Assembly: GCA_018398765.1 (NCBI GenBank)
Contig: JAHBMJ010000001.1
Coordinates: forward strand, 174,629-238,628
Reading direction: 5' to 3'
Length of the DNA stretch: 64,000 nucleotides
Source: Chromera velia
Lineage: Eukaryota; Sar; Chromeraceae
Numbering within the stretch: the first letter of the stretch is position 1; each line of letters opens with the position of its first letter. The translations under genes and the position numbers were made by a program. The notes under the pieces are model-generated. The model was not told the DNA's origin, did no database searches, and saw only the letters and a list, made by a program, of their open reading frames with translations. Of this stretch, positions 39,301-47,335 are shown piece after piece.

Positions 39301-42300
39301 CAACCGCCTCGACCCCGAGTTGTCCTCTTCCAGGTGCTCCAGCGTGCTGGAAGGGACAGCCATTATCATGCACCCTCTATCGATGTTCACTCCCTCATAA
39401 TCCTTCCGGCACCCCCACCCTGTCCGGAAATCATTCAGAAGTTCAGGGGGGTTACCAGTGTCCACCAAAGCGACTGAGTCGGAATGTGCCTGAGCCTCGA
39501 GGACGACGTTCAATCCGTGGGAAGTGAGGGACCCGATCACGGCTGCGTTGGCACAAGTGTCGGGGAGGGAGAAGACCACTGGGCAGGAGACGGCAGTCTG
39601 GCCGTTGAGTGCGGGTGTGCAGACCCAGCCAGGCTCCACGACTCCATCAGCACAGCCGTCTCCGGAGACGTCGTTATGGTCTGTGCAGGTGCCGTCTCCC
39701 TCTGCATGCAGTCAAAGATGCATGGTGAATGGATCAGAAATGGATCAGCCAAGTATGGAAGCAGATGTGGATCAGAGTTCTGGTCGATTCCTACTTCCAC
39801 GACCGTTCGCTTGGACCACAGATTCATGAAAAAATTTTGAGACAGAAATACTGACCGGCCTCTCTAAAGGTTGACACACTGAATGTGGAGGCATTTCCTT
39901 TCTCCTCTTTCACTCTGTTCTTCCTCTTTCTCTGCCAACCCCAGCCACCCCGCCAATGACTAGCTGGACACCCACCCACCCGCCCCCGCGCACCCTATGC
40001 AGAGCAGAGAGAAAGAAGATTCAAAAGGTGAACGGACGTACGTGTGCAGGGTCCCCCAGAAGAGGGGCAGACCCATCCAGGCTCGACCTGCATGTCAACG
40101 GAGCACCCATCAAAGTTCCTAAGGTTACCGTCATCGCAATCCTCGCCCTCGTCCACACGCCCGTCGCCAGGCTCACCTGCAAGAAGGGCGCGCATCGTTG
40201 CATGGACTCAGTGAATGTAATTGATGGCCGATAAAGAGGAGTCACGAGAAAACAACTGAATATGCAGGGAAAGAACGAAAACGGCTGCCAGCTAGAGAGG
40301 GGAGACAGAGGCAAAGAGCTTTCGACGGAGAGCCTCGAGGAGAAAGGGTGTGCATTCAGAGACCAAGAATGGGAGTTGAGAACCGACCAGGGGGCCAGCC
40401 GTGTGCGCAGAAGGTAAGTGCCTCGATGGCAACCTCTCCTTTGATATACAGAGCCAGTTTCTCATTCAAGTAGACAGGGGACTCAGAAGCGAAGTGGACC
40501 TGCACTTCTTCCCGTCTCTCCCCCGCGTTGAGTGTGACGATCGGTTCGGTGTCTTTGTCGTCGATTCTCATGCTGACGCTCATCTCTCCTCTGTGCCCTG
40601 CAAGGAGCTTCATAGAGGACAGGTACACGGAGGTGGGGGGATCTTCTGCCTCACGAATAAGGTGAACACTCCCGCCCTCTGCTGCCGGCCCTCCCGCTGT
40701 ATCTGGCACATACGCAACTGCGCCTGCCGCACACGCTCCTTGGTTTGCCCCCCCTGCACACGAGCAGAAGCCCCCGCCCGTCTCTGCAGTATGCCACACC
40801 ACAGGAAGCGTCCCCTCAGGCTGCGTCGTGTTGTGCGCCCCCTCGACTTTGAAAGGCATGGAAAAGATATCAAATTCCGACCACTTGGCCCTGTGTGCAA
40901 GGTCAGACATCTTAATTGTCTTGCAGAGCGGTTGAGGACTGCAGAGGGAGAGCTCCTCCAGGCCCGAATGGTCCAGAGCAGACCGAGGAAAACAGATATC
41001 AAGGACGGTGTGGACCTCGAGAGCATCTGGAAACAGGGAAGTCGTGCGGTGAGTGCGCCCCTTTCCTGCGACTTTCGTATCCTCCTTCAGTCGTCCGTTC
41101 TCCTCGTATGTGCGCACCTCCACCTCCTCACTCAAATCCACCCCCCAAAAAACCATTCCCACAAGGAACACACTCGAGTCGTTCTCTCCGACCATCTGTC
41201 TCTCAATGCGCACACAGAGGCCATCTCCTGTTGGCCATGCTCCTGTTCCCTTCCCTGCGAACCGAATCATGCGTTTTGTTTCTGAAGATGACGACACAGG
41301 GTAGGCGTCTCTGGCCTCGAGGAAGAAAGCAGACCTCCAGGATCCCTCCCAGTCGTACACACGAAATCGGAAGCGTCTCCGGAGACCCTGATGGAAGCTG
41401 AGCCTCTCCTTCAGGTGGAATCGGGAGAAAGATAGACGCTCACAGGTCGAGTCAGGAGAGTCCTCACTGGCGTCACCCGAGGGGATGGACTCCTCTACTG
41501 TTTCCGATTCTGCAATTCAATTCAGTACACATGAAGTGGATCGATGGTTGTTTTCCTCTTTTTTCTCACGATGGCGACAACGACTCTCTCGCTCTTGTCT
41601 CGTTCTTGTTCTTTCTGCAGGCAACAAAAACGCCCTTACGGGCACCTCCATGTACGAAAATGCTTCTTCACGTTCACATCAAAGCCGGCCTCAACACTTC
41701 AAAACAACAGCAACATCGAACACAGAAAGAGAAACACCCTTAATTTAATTCCTAAAGAGACCCCACTCACCTGCAGAGTAGGTGCAGATAGCGAGGTCAT
41801 CCACCGCTCCCTCACCAGGAAAGCACAAATCGACAGGCCGCCAGGTTACCTTCGGCCCTCTCCACCACCGTTCCCATAAAAGAACATTTTTAGACACAGA
41901 CCCAAATGTACCCTCCCCGTCAAGAGAGGCAGTCAGAAGTCCCCACCCATTTCGCACCTCAGCCCGATGGTGCGGATCATGCACAGACACCAGGCTCACA
42001 GAATCGATGTAAGCCGAAACCCCCCCCGTGTTCCCCCCCCCCCCATGATGCTGAACACGCAAACACCCCCCTCCCGGATTATCCCCTTCCCCAGAGTTAG
42101 GAGAGGCGAGTATTGCCACTTGCCCCTGACCACAAACGGCCGGAGTTTCCGAACAAACTAAATGAGGGGCCGCGAGAGCATTGGCGCTCCCCCCCCCCGC
42201 GTCAGAGTCGAAAGCGCGGACAGCCGAAGGCGCCTGTCCACTTCCGTCTGCATTGAAAGGCAACGCGGACAATTGCCACTGCCTGTCCAACGCGTTTACG

Positions 42301-42980
42301 CTTGGCACCTCATCCCCGTCTGCTTTGTCTGAGAAGTCCACGACTTCGCATGTTGGTGTGAAGCTGCACAACTGAATTTCCTCCACACGCCCGCCCTCTT
42401 GAAAACAGATGTCGAAGGTCTTGCGTGCCGGAAGGCCCGGGCGTCCGATGAGCCGCGCCATAAGGAGATGCCGAAAGACACGCGCAAGGGGTCTTCGGAA
42501 GACCCCATCGCAGAGGATGCGTGCAAGTTTCTTCCAGAATACCTTCACAGTTGCTGAGCGAAGATACGCAATTCGAGGTCCCAGGGGCTGTCTGTGAATT
42601 GAAATTCGAAGACAGGAAGGCCCGCTCTCCTCTTCATTGTCATCATCATCCCAACACCCAATCTGATTATTCCCAATCACACGTACAGATCGCCTCCTGT
42701 TCTTTTCAACGTCCTCGTAAGGAAGCGCACTGAACGACACCTCGAAATTCGCTACTTGAATCCTTTGATTCGGATCGATAGAAGAAGAGGAGGGAAATTG
42801 GTCCAAAGGAATGGTCTCACAGACCAATCTTGTGTTTGCTTTTCTTCGTGCTCGAATCTTTGCACCAATTCTTTGCCAAAACCATTTCTTCCACCCTCCA
42901 GCAACTTCCGTTATTAGCAGCAAGGTCAGGCAAAGTCCCAACCAGCGGCAGGTCTTGAACTGCCAGCCGAAAGGCTTCAT
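249..42980 (-). CDS. Giant secreted modular protein (EGF / DUF4215 / SUEL lectin), 109 exons seen, 3' partial
   Basis: This is a spliced gene whose start codon is at 42980 and whose 3' end lies left of the window. I resolved 109 exons (E1 at 41771-42980 to E109 at 249-395) from acceptor AG, mostly TGCAG, and donor GT signals; they encode about 6,000 residues. E1 carries a signal peptide. All exons after E1 are multiples of three and start and end in phase 1. Modules are EGF-like (36 exons), DUF4215/Myxococcus-type cysteine-rich repeats (about 69) and two SUEL-type lectin domains. No transmembrane segment or kinase is seen, so a secreted matrix, wall or adhesive role is inferred from the families. 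Exon boundaries are seen in the sequence and the frame is continuous throughout; expression and exact splicing are unverified. An annotation pipeline may have split it into several models. Confidence 0.88.
2378..2494. repeat. Imperfect AGACAGAGACAGATCAAAA tandem repeat
   Basis: A purine-rich run of about five degenerate copies of a 20- to 24-base unit lies in the intron between exons 2230-2364 and 2622-2753. It has no coding support. Confidence 0.75.
7084..12576 (-). other. Giant gene exons E75-E90
   Basis: Exons 5' to 3' are 12442-12576 (I), 12138-12272 (II), 11742-11876 (III), 11410-11544 (I), 10772-10906 (I), 10486-10620 (II), 10119-10250 (III'132), 9679-9816 (EGF138), 9319-9468 (EGF150), 9064-9198 (III), 8801-8923 (EGF123), 8472-8603 (III'132), 8169-8306 (EGF138), 7802-7951 (EGF150), 7460-7594 (III) and 7084-7206 (EGF123). 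The four exons 11410-12576 closely match the four exons 3582-4711, including an almost identical type II exon ([19 protein letters not shown]). Confidence 0.82.
13226..13324. repeat. 28-base tandem repeat in an intron
   Basis: About three and a half direct copies of a 28-base unit (starting AGACAGAAGCGGAAAGATCA) lie in the intron between 13207 and 13526. The copies are almost identical, so the expansion is probably recent. Confidence 0.9.
15070..15190. repeat. ATTC microsatellite with a duplicated exon-end fragment
   Basis: A run of CATT/ATTC tetranucleotides directly follows the acceptor of the EGF123 exon 14947-15069. After it, at about 15165-15190, the last bases of that exon and its acceptor recur (CACTCATTCACATCTGCA on the plus strand), without the rest of the exon. 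This adds a decoy acceptor in the intron. Confidence 0.8.
16101..16281. other. Assembly gap (181 N)
   Basis: A run of 181 N interrupts an EGF150 exon. The 72 bases before the gap (16029-16100) are identical to the 72 bases after it (16282-16353). If that overlap is merged, the exon is 108 + 42 = 150 bases, the normal EGF150 length. Confidence 0.97.
20289..26889 (-). other. Giant gene exons E38-E56
   Basis: Exons 5' to 3' are 26755-26889 (II), 26409-26543 (III), 26049-26183 (I), 25612-25746 (II), 25277-25408 (III'132), 24976-25113 (EGF138), 24653-24802 (EGF150), 24308-24442 (III), 23744-23866 (EGF123), 23460-23594 (I), 23124-23267 (III'144), 22796-22933 (EGF138, with a GC donor), 22451-22600 (EGF150), 22018-22152 (III), 21785-21907 (EGF123), 21361-21495 (I), 21041-21175 (II), 20665-20799 (III) and 20289-20423 (I). 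The same exon grammar as upstream is visible, with triplets I-II-III flanking the six-exon units. Confidence 0.83.
27206..27568 (-). other. Giant gene exon E37: SUEL / rhamnose-binding lectin-type domain 2
   Basis: This 363-base exon encodes a near copy of the E8 lectin domain: [46 protein letters not shown] and [16 protein letters not shown]. Unlike E8 it ends LPRGGECSR, the same end as a type I DUF4215 exon, which suggests exon-end conversion or an older fusion. It sits between a type I exon (27705-27839, ending GDCSC) and a type II exon (26755-26889), the same context as E8. Confidence 0.85.
27705..35490 (-). other. Giant gene exons E14-E36: four tandem copies of the six-exon unit
   Basis: Exons from 5' to 3' are 35353-35490 (EGF138), 34974-35123 (EGF150), 34705-34839 (III), 34337-34459 (EGF123), 33943-34077 (I), 33638-33781 (III'144), 33181-33318, 32801-32950, 32507-32641, 32168-32290, 31764-31937 (I with a 39-base duplication), 31428-31571 (III'144), 31040-31177, 30692-30841, 30399-30533, 30085-30207, 29792-29926, 29507-29650, 29154-29291, 28831-28980, 28538-28672, 28094-28216 and 27705-27839 (I). 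EGF138 starts [17 protein letters not shown]150 starts D[IV][12 protein letters not shown], and EGF123 ends in the [14 protein letters not shown] form. The calcium-binding EGF start is seen in all three kinds. Confidence 0.85.
35642..37206 (-). other. Giant gene exons E9-E13: DUF4215 types II, I, I, II, III'
   Basis: Exons are 37072-37206 (II), 36646-36780 (I), 36370-36504 (I), 35870-36004 (II) and 35642-35773 (III', 132 bases). Type III' lacks the first Cys ([10 protein letters not shown]), has GDGCHDG and ends EPSVCTG. Introns here carry CAGGCAGG (about 36060-36107), CA and GA (about 36316-36361) microsatellites. Confidence 0.78.
37361..37708 (-). other. Giant gene exon E8: SUEL / rhamnose-binding lectin-type domain 1
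   Basis: A single 348-base exon encodes a domain with the SUEL-lectin hallmarks: a first Cys near [10 protein letters not shown], then [35 protein letters not shown], and the terminal [16 protein letters not shown]. The YGR motif, the DPC motif and the final KY...Y.C pattern are typical of this family, which binds galactose or rhamnose in animal proteins. The domain ends in a short DCQ tail. Sugar binding is inferred from the family only. Confidence 0.85.
37841..38702 (-). other. Giant gene exons E5-E7: DUF4215 types I, II, I
   Basis: Exons are 38568-38702 (type I, CGDE...CDDGN...GDGCSSSC...[11 protein letters not shown]), 38201-38335 (type [13 protein letters not shown]...GDGC...CPTLCGPC) and 37841-37975 (type I, ending DSDCAC). 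Each is 135 bases with phase-1 ends. Type I keeps the CGDG start of the family. Type II replaces it with DDC-LLVG-like residues and ends in CPxxCxPC. Confidence 0.8.
38898..40176 (-). other. Giant gene exons E3-E4: first DUF4215 repeats and a globular domain
   Basis: E3 (40042-40176) is a DUF4215 repeat with GEDCDDGN and VEPGWVCP. E4 (38898-39701, 268 codons) opens with a short DUF4215-like piece ([17 protein letters not shown]). It continues with a globular domain that has a hydrophobic, arginine-rich middle and a beta-rich end ([17 protein letters not shown], then [12 protein letters not shown]). Fusion of a repeat and a globular domain in one exon is unlike the rest of the gene, where each module has its own exon. 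The globular domain is not recognised. Confidence 0.72.
40388..41509 (-). other. Giant gene exon E2: unassigned beta-type segments
   Basis: This 1122-base phase 1-1 exon encodes 374 codons without cysteine-rich repeats. It holds the signature LDICFP...LEELSLCSP, matching the two signatures in E1, and a second segment ending [13 protein letters not shown]. The repeated pattern of a Cys-Phe pair followed by an acidic turn and a hydrophobic-Cys strand suggests tandem copies of one domain family, possibly lectin-like jelly rolls. The family was not recognised. Confidence 0.75.
41771..42980 (-). other. Giant gene exon E1: signal peptide and two unassigned beta-type segments
   Basis: The first exon encodes 403 codons plus one base. 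Residues 1 to about 28 form a signal peptide: MKPFGWQFK, then the hydrophobic [17 protein letters not shown] basic stretch follows. The rest holds two similar segments, each ending in a recognisable signature, FDICF...VEEIQLCSF and VDLCFP...[10 protein letters not shown]. Alternating hydrophobic residues and glycine-rich loops suggest beta-sandwich domains, but I cannot assign a family. The donor is GTGAGT after TCTGCAG. The start was chosen because the signal peptide follows this ATG directly and no upstream in-frame extension is needed. Confidence 0.8.
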
Positions 42981-43627
42981 CTTGGGACCTTCCCGACGTT
43001 TGTGAGATCTCTCGACCCCTTAATCTCTTGATCTATTCACTCAAAGTCTCTTTTCTCGAAGTCTGCTTCAACCGGGTGCATGGTCACATCATTGCCTCTC
43101 TTTACTTGGACGTCCTGCATGGCAGATATAGGCAGACGTTCAACGCTGCATGCATGCGTCCGACTTTCGATTAATTATATAATTAATATATATATATTTC
43201 GCTGCATCGCCTCGGGGGGCAGCTCAGCTCTGCTGAGATATCAGCGGAGAGGCCCTCGCATGCATGCATGTCCATGCAGAAATAGGGCCCCGCGCACGAA
43301 TGGGCCCCGGCGTTTTTGCTACACCGACGGACAGACAGGCGGCATCAGGCGGCTTGCCGACGCTTGCCAGGGCCCTCTACACTACGTAAGGCCCCGGCTG
43401 CTCGGTACGCTCGAGATCAGACACTCTGCATGTAACAATTAGTCTTTGCATAAGAACTTTGCAGCACGGGTTCAGAGAAAACCAAAGAACTGCAGGAGGG
43501 ACAGTTTGGTTTGGCTTCTGGCTTGGGCGATCTCAGTATTTGATGCTTCCGTGGCTCGAGACCTGCTGCATGACTTGACTCTCAGTTTTATTTTTGTGGC
43601 GTCTCCGAATTAATTCTTCTGCTGAAA
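42981..43627. promoter_or_regulatory. Divergent intergenic region between the giant gene and the GH5 gene
   Basis: These 647 bases separate two start codons that point away from each other. They contain two TGCATGCA palindromes (43147-43154 and 43261-43268), an AT-rich tract (ATTAATTATATAATTAATAT, about 43171-43198) and a perfect short hairpin, CTCAGC-TCT-GCTGAG (43223-43237). TGCATGCA is known as a target of an ApiAP2 domain in Plasmodium; use here is inferred. No core promoter can be fixed. Confidence 0.5.
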
Positions 43628-45548
43628 ATGTCGTTTGGTGGGTTTCTCTTATCCAGTGTCTTGGCGTCACTTTGCCTCACTCCTTTTGTGACCGGAAAAT
43701 GGATCCGTGTCGATGAAAAGTCGGGACAGTTCGTCGATGAAGACGGACAGGTCCGCATCTTCCACGGATTGAATGCCATCGAGAAGGTCCATCCTTTTGT
43801 TCCCCCTATTGTAGGAGAGTTCGATTTCACGGGGTCTCTCGTTGAAGAGGACGCCCTGAATTTGAAAAAGTGGGGTTTCAACGTGATGAGAATCGGTGTC
43901 ATGTGGCAGTCTGTCGAGCCACAGAGAGGACAGTACAATATGACATTCCTCGAAGAGGTCAAAAAAGTAGTCGATCATTTGGGCCGTCACGATATCTACA
44001 CCATCCTTGACGGACACCAGGACCTTCTGCACCGTGCCTACTGCGGTGAGGGGTTCCCCTCCTTTGCCGTAGAGGCCGTGCGGTCTCGATACAACCACAG
44101 TATGTTCGGTTTTCCCTCCCCTATCCCCGCGAAGCTTGAGAGAGACGAGAAGGGGATGCCGTCTCTTGATACATGCATGGACAGACCCTTCGCCCAGTTC
44201 TATGCTTCCTTCGAGGAGGCAGATGCCTGGAACGAGCTCTACAGGAGCACAGACCTACAGGCCGCCTTTGGTGCCTATTGGGGCACTGTGGCGTCCGTGT
44301 TCCAGGACTCTCCCTACGTCCTTGCTTACGAACTCCTGAACGAACCTTCCGTCTCCCTCCGCCGTCTCTTCAAGTCCGCAGACGAACTCCTCCTCCCTCT
44401 GTACAAGGAGGCACACGCACAGATCAGGAAACACGACACAAAACACCTGATCATGTACGAGACGTTCGTCGTCAATTCGTACATCCGTCGGGGCTCCGGG
44501 TTCGCAGAGCTTCCCGACGGCCCACAAGCCGTGTACGCCTATCACGTCTATTGCGCGGGGCAGAACGCCACAGGCGACATCCCCCCCGGGATTGCCGCTT
44601 CTTTCTGCAAGACGGCTCTCTCATGGTCGTTCGACACCGCCATGAAGGACCTGGATCGCCTCAAGTCAGGGGCGTTCATGTCGGAATTCGGCGCTTTGGG
44701 CCCGCACAAAGCCTCTGCCGACATGATCTCCTTCCTGCTCGACAAGGCCGACGCCAAGTCCCAGAGTTGGGCCTACTGGTCCTTCAAGCGCTTCCACGAT
44801 TTCACCACCCAGAACGCGAACACCGAGACTCTGTACAACGACGACGGTTCCCTCCAGACGGAGAAGGTGAAGGCCTTAGCTCGGCCCTTTCCCCAAAAGA
44901 CAGACGCCATCCCGTCCTCTGTCAAATTTGAATTCGTCCCATCGAAAGCGCTGTTCCGAATGTCCTTTTCCCCCAAGCCGCGCGCTGCTGCGAAGGGGAA
45001 GATGGAGGTTCGGACAGTTCTGGGGGGTCTGGGGGCTCTCCAATTCCCCGGGGGGCTGCAGGTTCACGTCAGCTGCCACCCTGCGTATGGGGCGACGGTG
45101 GGGGGGGACTTGAGACTCAGTCTGGTCTCAGAGTGCGGGTCTTTGTTTGAGGAGAAGCAGACGGGGTTTGTCGAGAACGTGTATGATCTAGATCCTGATG
45201 AGAAGAGCTTTCAGGCTAAGCTCTCTCTGAGTGCCCCGGAGGTTGCGGATGTGGGGTGTCCTTTGCGTGTTGTCGTGTCTTCCTCTTCTGGGTCGTTGGA
45301 AGGCCTGGAGGCAGGATCTGTGTCGATTCGCGTGCGTGCAGAGGGGGGGAGGAGAGTTGGGGTTGCGGCTGTTGAGGCCGAAAGAGAAAGTGGGGCGGTG
45401 GGGGGGAAGAGAGAGTCACTGAATCTGAGAGGCTCTCCCGTCTCCTCTGAGAGAGTGAGACCAGAAGCAGAAGAAGTGAGAAACATGACTGTTGATAGAA
45501 AAGTAGGGGGGAAGGAGGAGGAGGGGTCCCCTGATGTGTACTTGTTGC

Positions 45549-45585
<37 letters not shown>

Positions 45586-45667
45586 AAGGGAGAAAGAAAG
45601 CGAGAAGGTTTTGGCAGGGGAACAGGGGGAAGTTGTAGGCTCCCCTGTCAGTGTGTCAATAGTCTGA
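43628..45667 (+). CDS. GH5-family endoglycoceramidase-like glycosidase, secreted
   Basis: This 679-residue single-exon enzyme begins with a signal peptide (residues 1 to about 23). A TIM-barrel glycoside hydrolase family 5 domain covers about 25-425. Visible family features are FHGLNA (45-50), GFNVMRIGVMW (83-93), DGHQD (128-132), the acid/base Glu239 in LLNEP, YHVY (305-308), the nucleophile Glu353 in MSEFGALGP and WAYWSFKRF (381-389). The long GFNVMR...DGHQDL pattern and the C-terminal beta domain (about 430-545) fit endoglycoceramidases, which release the glycan from glycosphingolipids. A low-complexity tail with a polyalanine run follows. It is intronless among intron-rich neighbours. Another GH5 glucosidase specificity is possible. 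Confidence 0.85.
45552..45584 (+). repeat. Coding CTG/GCT trinucleotide repeat
   Basis: Eleven CTG units, read in frame as about ten GCT codons, encode a polyalanine run in the disordered tail of the GH5 protein. Such a tract is prone to length change in frame. Confidence 0.92.
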
Positions 45668-47335
45668 GGTAGAAGAGAAGGAAGACGCGCTCGTCGGAAT
45701 AGAGTGGGATGTGTCCTCCTTCCTTTCAGCACCAGAGAGGTCACTCTGAAAGGAAGGAAGGCAAGAAGAGGTCGACGGCGGACCCGGAGAGACAAACACA
45801 TGCAGAATTGGATCTAGAGAGGGTGAGAGAAGGAGGGAACGAATTAAAGAGCAGAGGAGGTATCAGTCCGGGACACGGACTTCGATTGATTTGGAATTTG
45901 TGCTTTCTTTGTTTGTTTGCTGTTCGGCATGTCGGCTTCTTGTTCTTTTCTCAAGAGTGGATGGAGGGGCCGGGATGGTGCTGGTCTGTTCGAGTTCTTA
46001 AGCGTGTGTTGGAGTTTTTGTGGAGAAAGAGAGTTGCAGACACACCGTATGTGTGGAGGAGAGGAGGGTGAGCAAAGTCTCCCACTGTGTGCATGCCTGA
46101 CTACCTTCGTGCCTGAGTGAATCTGTGTGCATGGTCCTCTTTTGTGTAGTAAATCGGTGCAGAATGGCTGCCTGCTGTATGTTTTCTCTCTCTTTGTAGA
46201 CTTTCTCAGCACTCAGAAGGACGAAAGATGCATCGATCACGCATGGCCCATTGAAGCGCCTGCCTGTCCTTCATCGCATAGCCCGTTGGACTTTTGTTTT
46301 AATTCTTCTCTTTCTCTCATGCTCTGCATGTGTGCCGATTTCTTCGTCGCCTCAACCCCCGCTGCGTGAGTCGTTACTCAGTCGTATCATCATTTGTATT
46401 CCTCTCGTTTGTAACAGTCCGCCATTAATTACAACTTGAAGTCTGATAGACTGACTACTCTTGACTGGCTACTTTGTTTGCTAGTTTGTTAAACTTTGTT
46501 TGTCGATCGAAGAGAGTGTTCATACGTTCAAAAGTCTCAAAATCACACTGATAAGGAGGGCCCTCATATGCCCATGGGCCGTAAAATTGTGCGTAAAGCA
46601 AGATCTTCATCATAAAAGATGTTCCTGTCCATTGTTAAACACACGATAAAAAAATATATGTAATTTATCTTGAACCTAGTAGTGTTACATACTTTGAAAA
46701 GTTTCAAAAAGCTAGCTAAGACGAATGGTGATGGTGCTAGGATTCACTGATTCAGCCTAGGACTAGGCCTAGGATCAATTACATAATATAAATTACTACA
46801 TGAAACCATGCTCAAATGATTTAAAATGATTATAAAGATTTCTCTAGAGATTTCCATAGGTTTTGCATATACATACACAATTATGAGAAAACTATAGAAA
46901 TTCGGTAGATTTCCCATAAAAATCGGAATCTGAGATAACTTTCCTATATGAGATTTCCCATCAATTTTCTATCGATTTCGCTAGAATTTCCCTCAGATTT
47001 CACGAGGATTTCCCTAAGATAATAAGATTTCCCATCAATTTCCCAACTAGTTTGTATTGTACTACCATGGGCCAGTCTGCGCTTTATACAATTTCAAAAG
47101 AGAATTTAAACTCACACAAAACAATTGTTTTGCTCAACCTCATGCTCAAAGCCATTCCTTCTCTGTGTTACAGACTGTGTAACGTCTGTGGCCCGGCCGC
47201 TAGCCCGGCCGCTACACAAATCCCCTTCACGTTCTTTTTTTCCTGTCTCATCTATACTTCGAGGACATTCACCCTGCCTCAGACCCTGCCAATGCTCGAC
47301 TGCCTGAATCTGCATGGGCCTGAGTCGGCCGCTTC
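45668..47335. other. Convergent intergenic region with AT-rich repeats
   Basis: This stretch lies between the 3' ends of the GH5 gene and the ATPase gene. I see no convincing coding exon. From about 46440 it becomes AT-rich. Bases 46840-47045 hold imperfect reiterations of AGATTTCCCATCAATTT- and ATTTCCCT-like words, and 46755-46775 holds AGCCTAGGACTAGGCCTAGG. At about 47190-47215 the word CCCGGCCGCTA occurs twice. This may be degenerate transposon sequence. Confidence 0.6.

Noticed and set aside
249-39701. Bacterial (Myxococcus-like) contamination suggested by the DUF4215 repeats
   Set aside because: Every repeat is interrupted by phase-1 GT-AG introns and mixed with calcium-binding EGF and SUEL modules, so it is a nuclear eukaryotic gene.
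249-42980. Arginine-rich and cysteine-poor plus-strand open frames opposite the module exons
   Set aside because: They are antisense shadows: each stops at the exon limits of the minus-strand module, and none has a family signature or its own splice logic.
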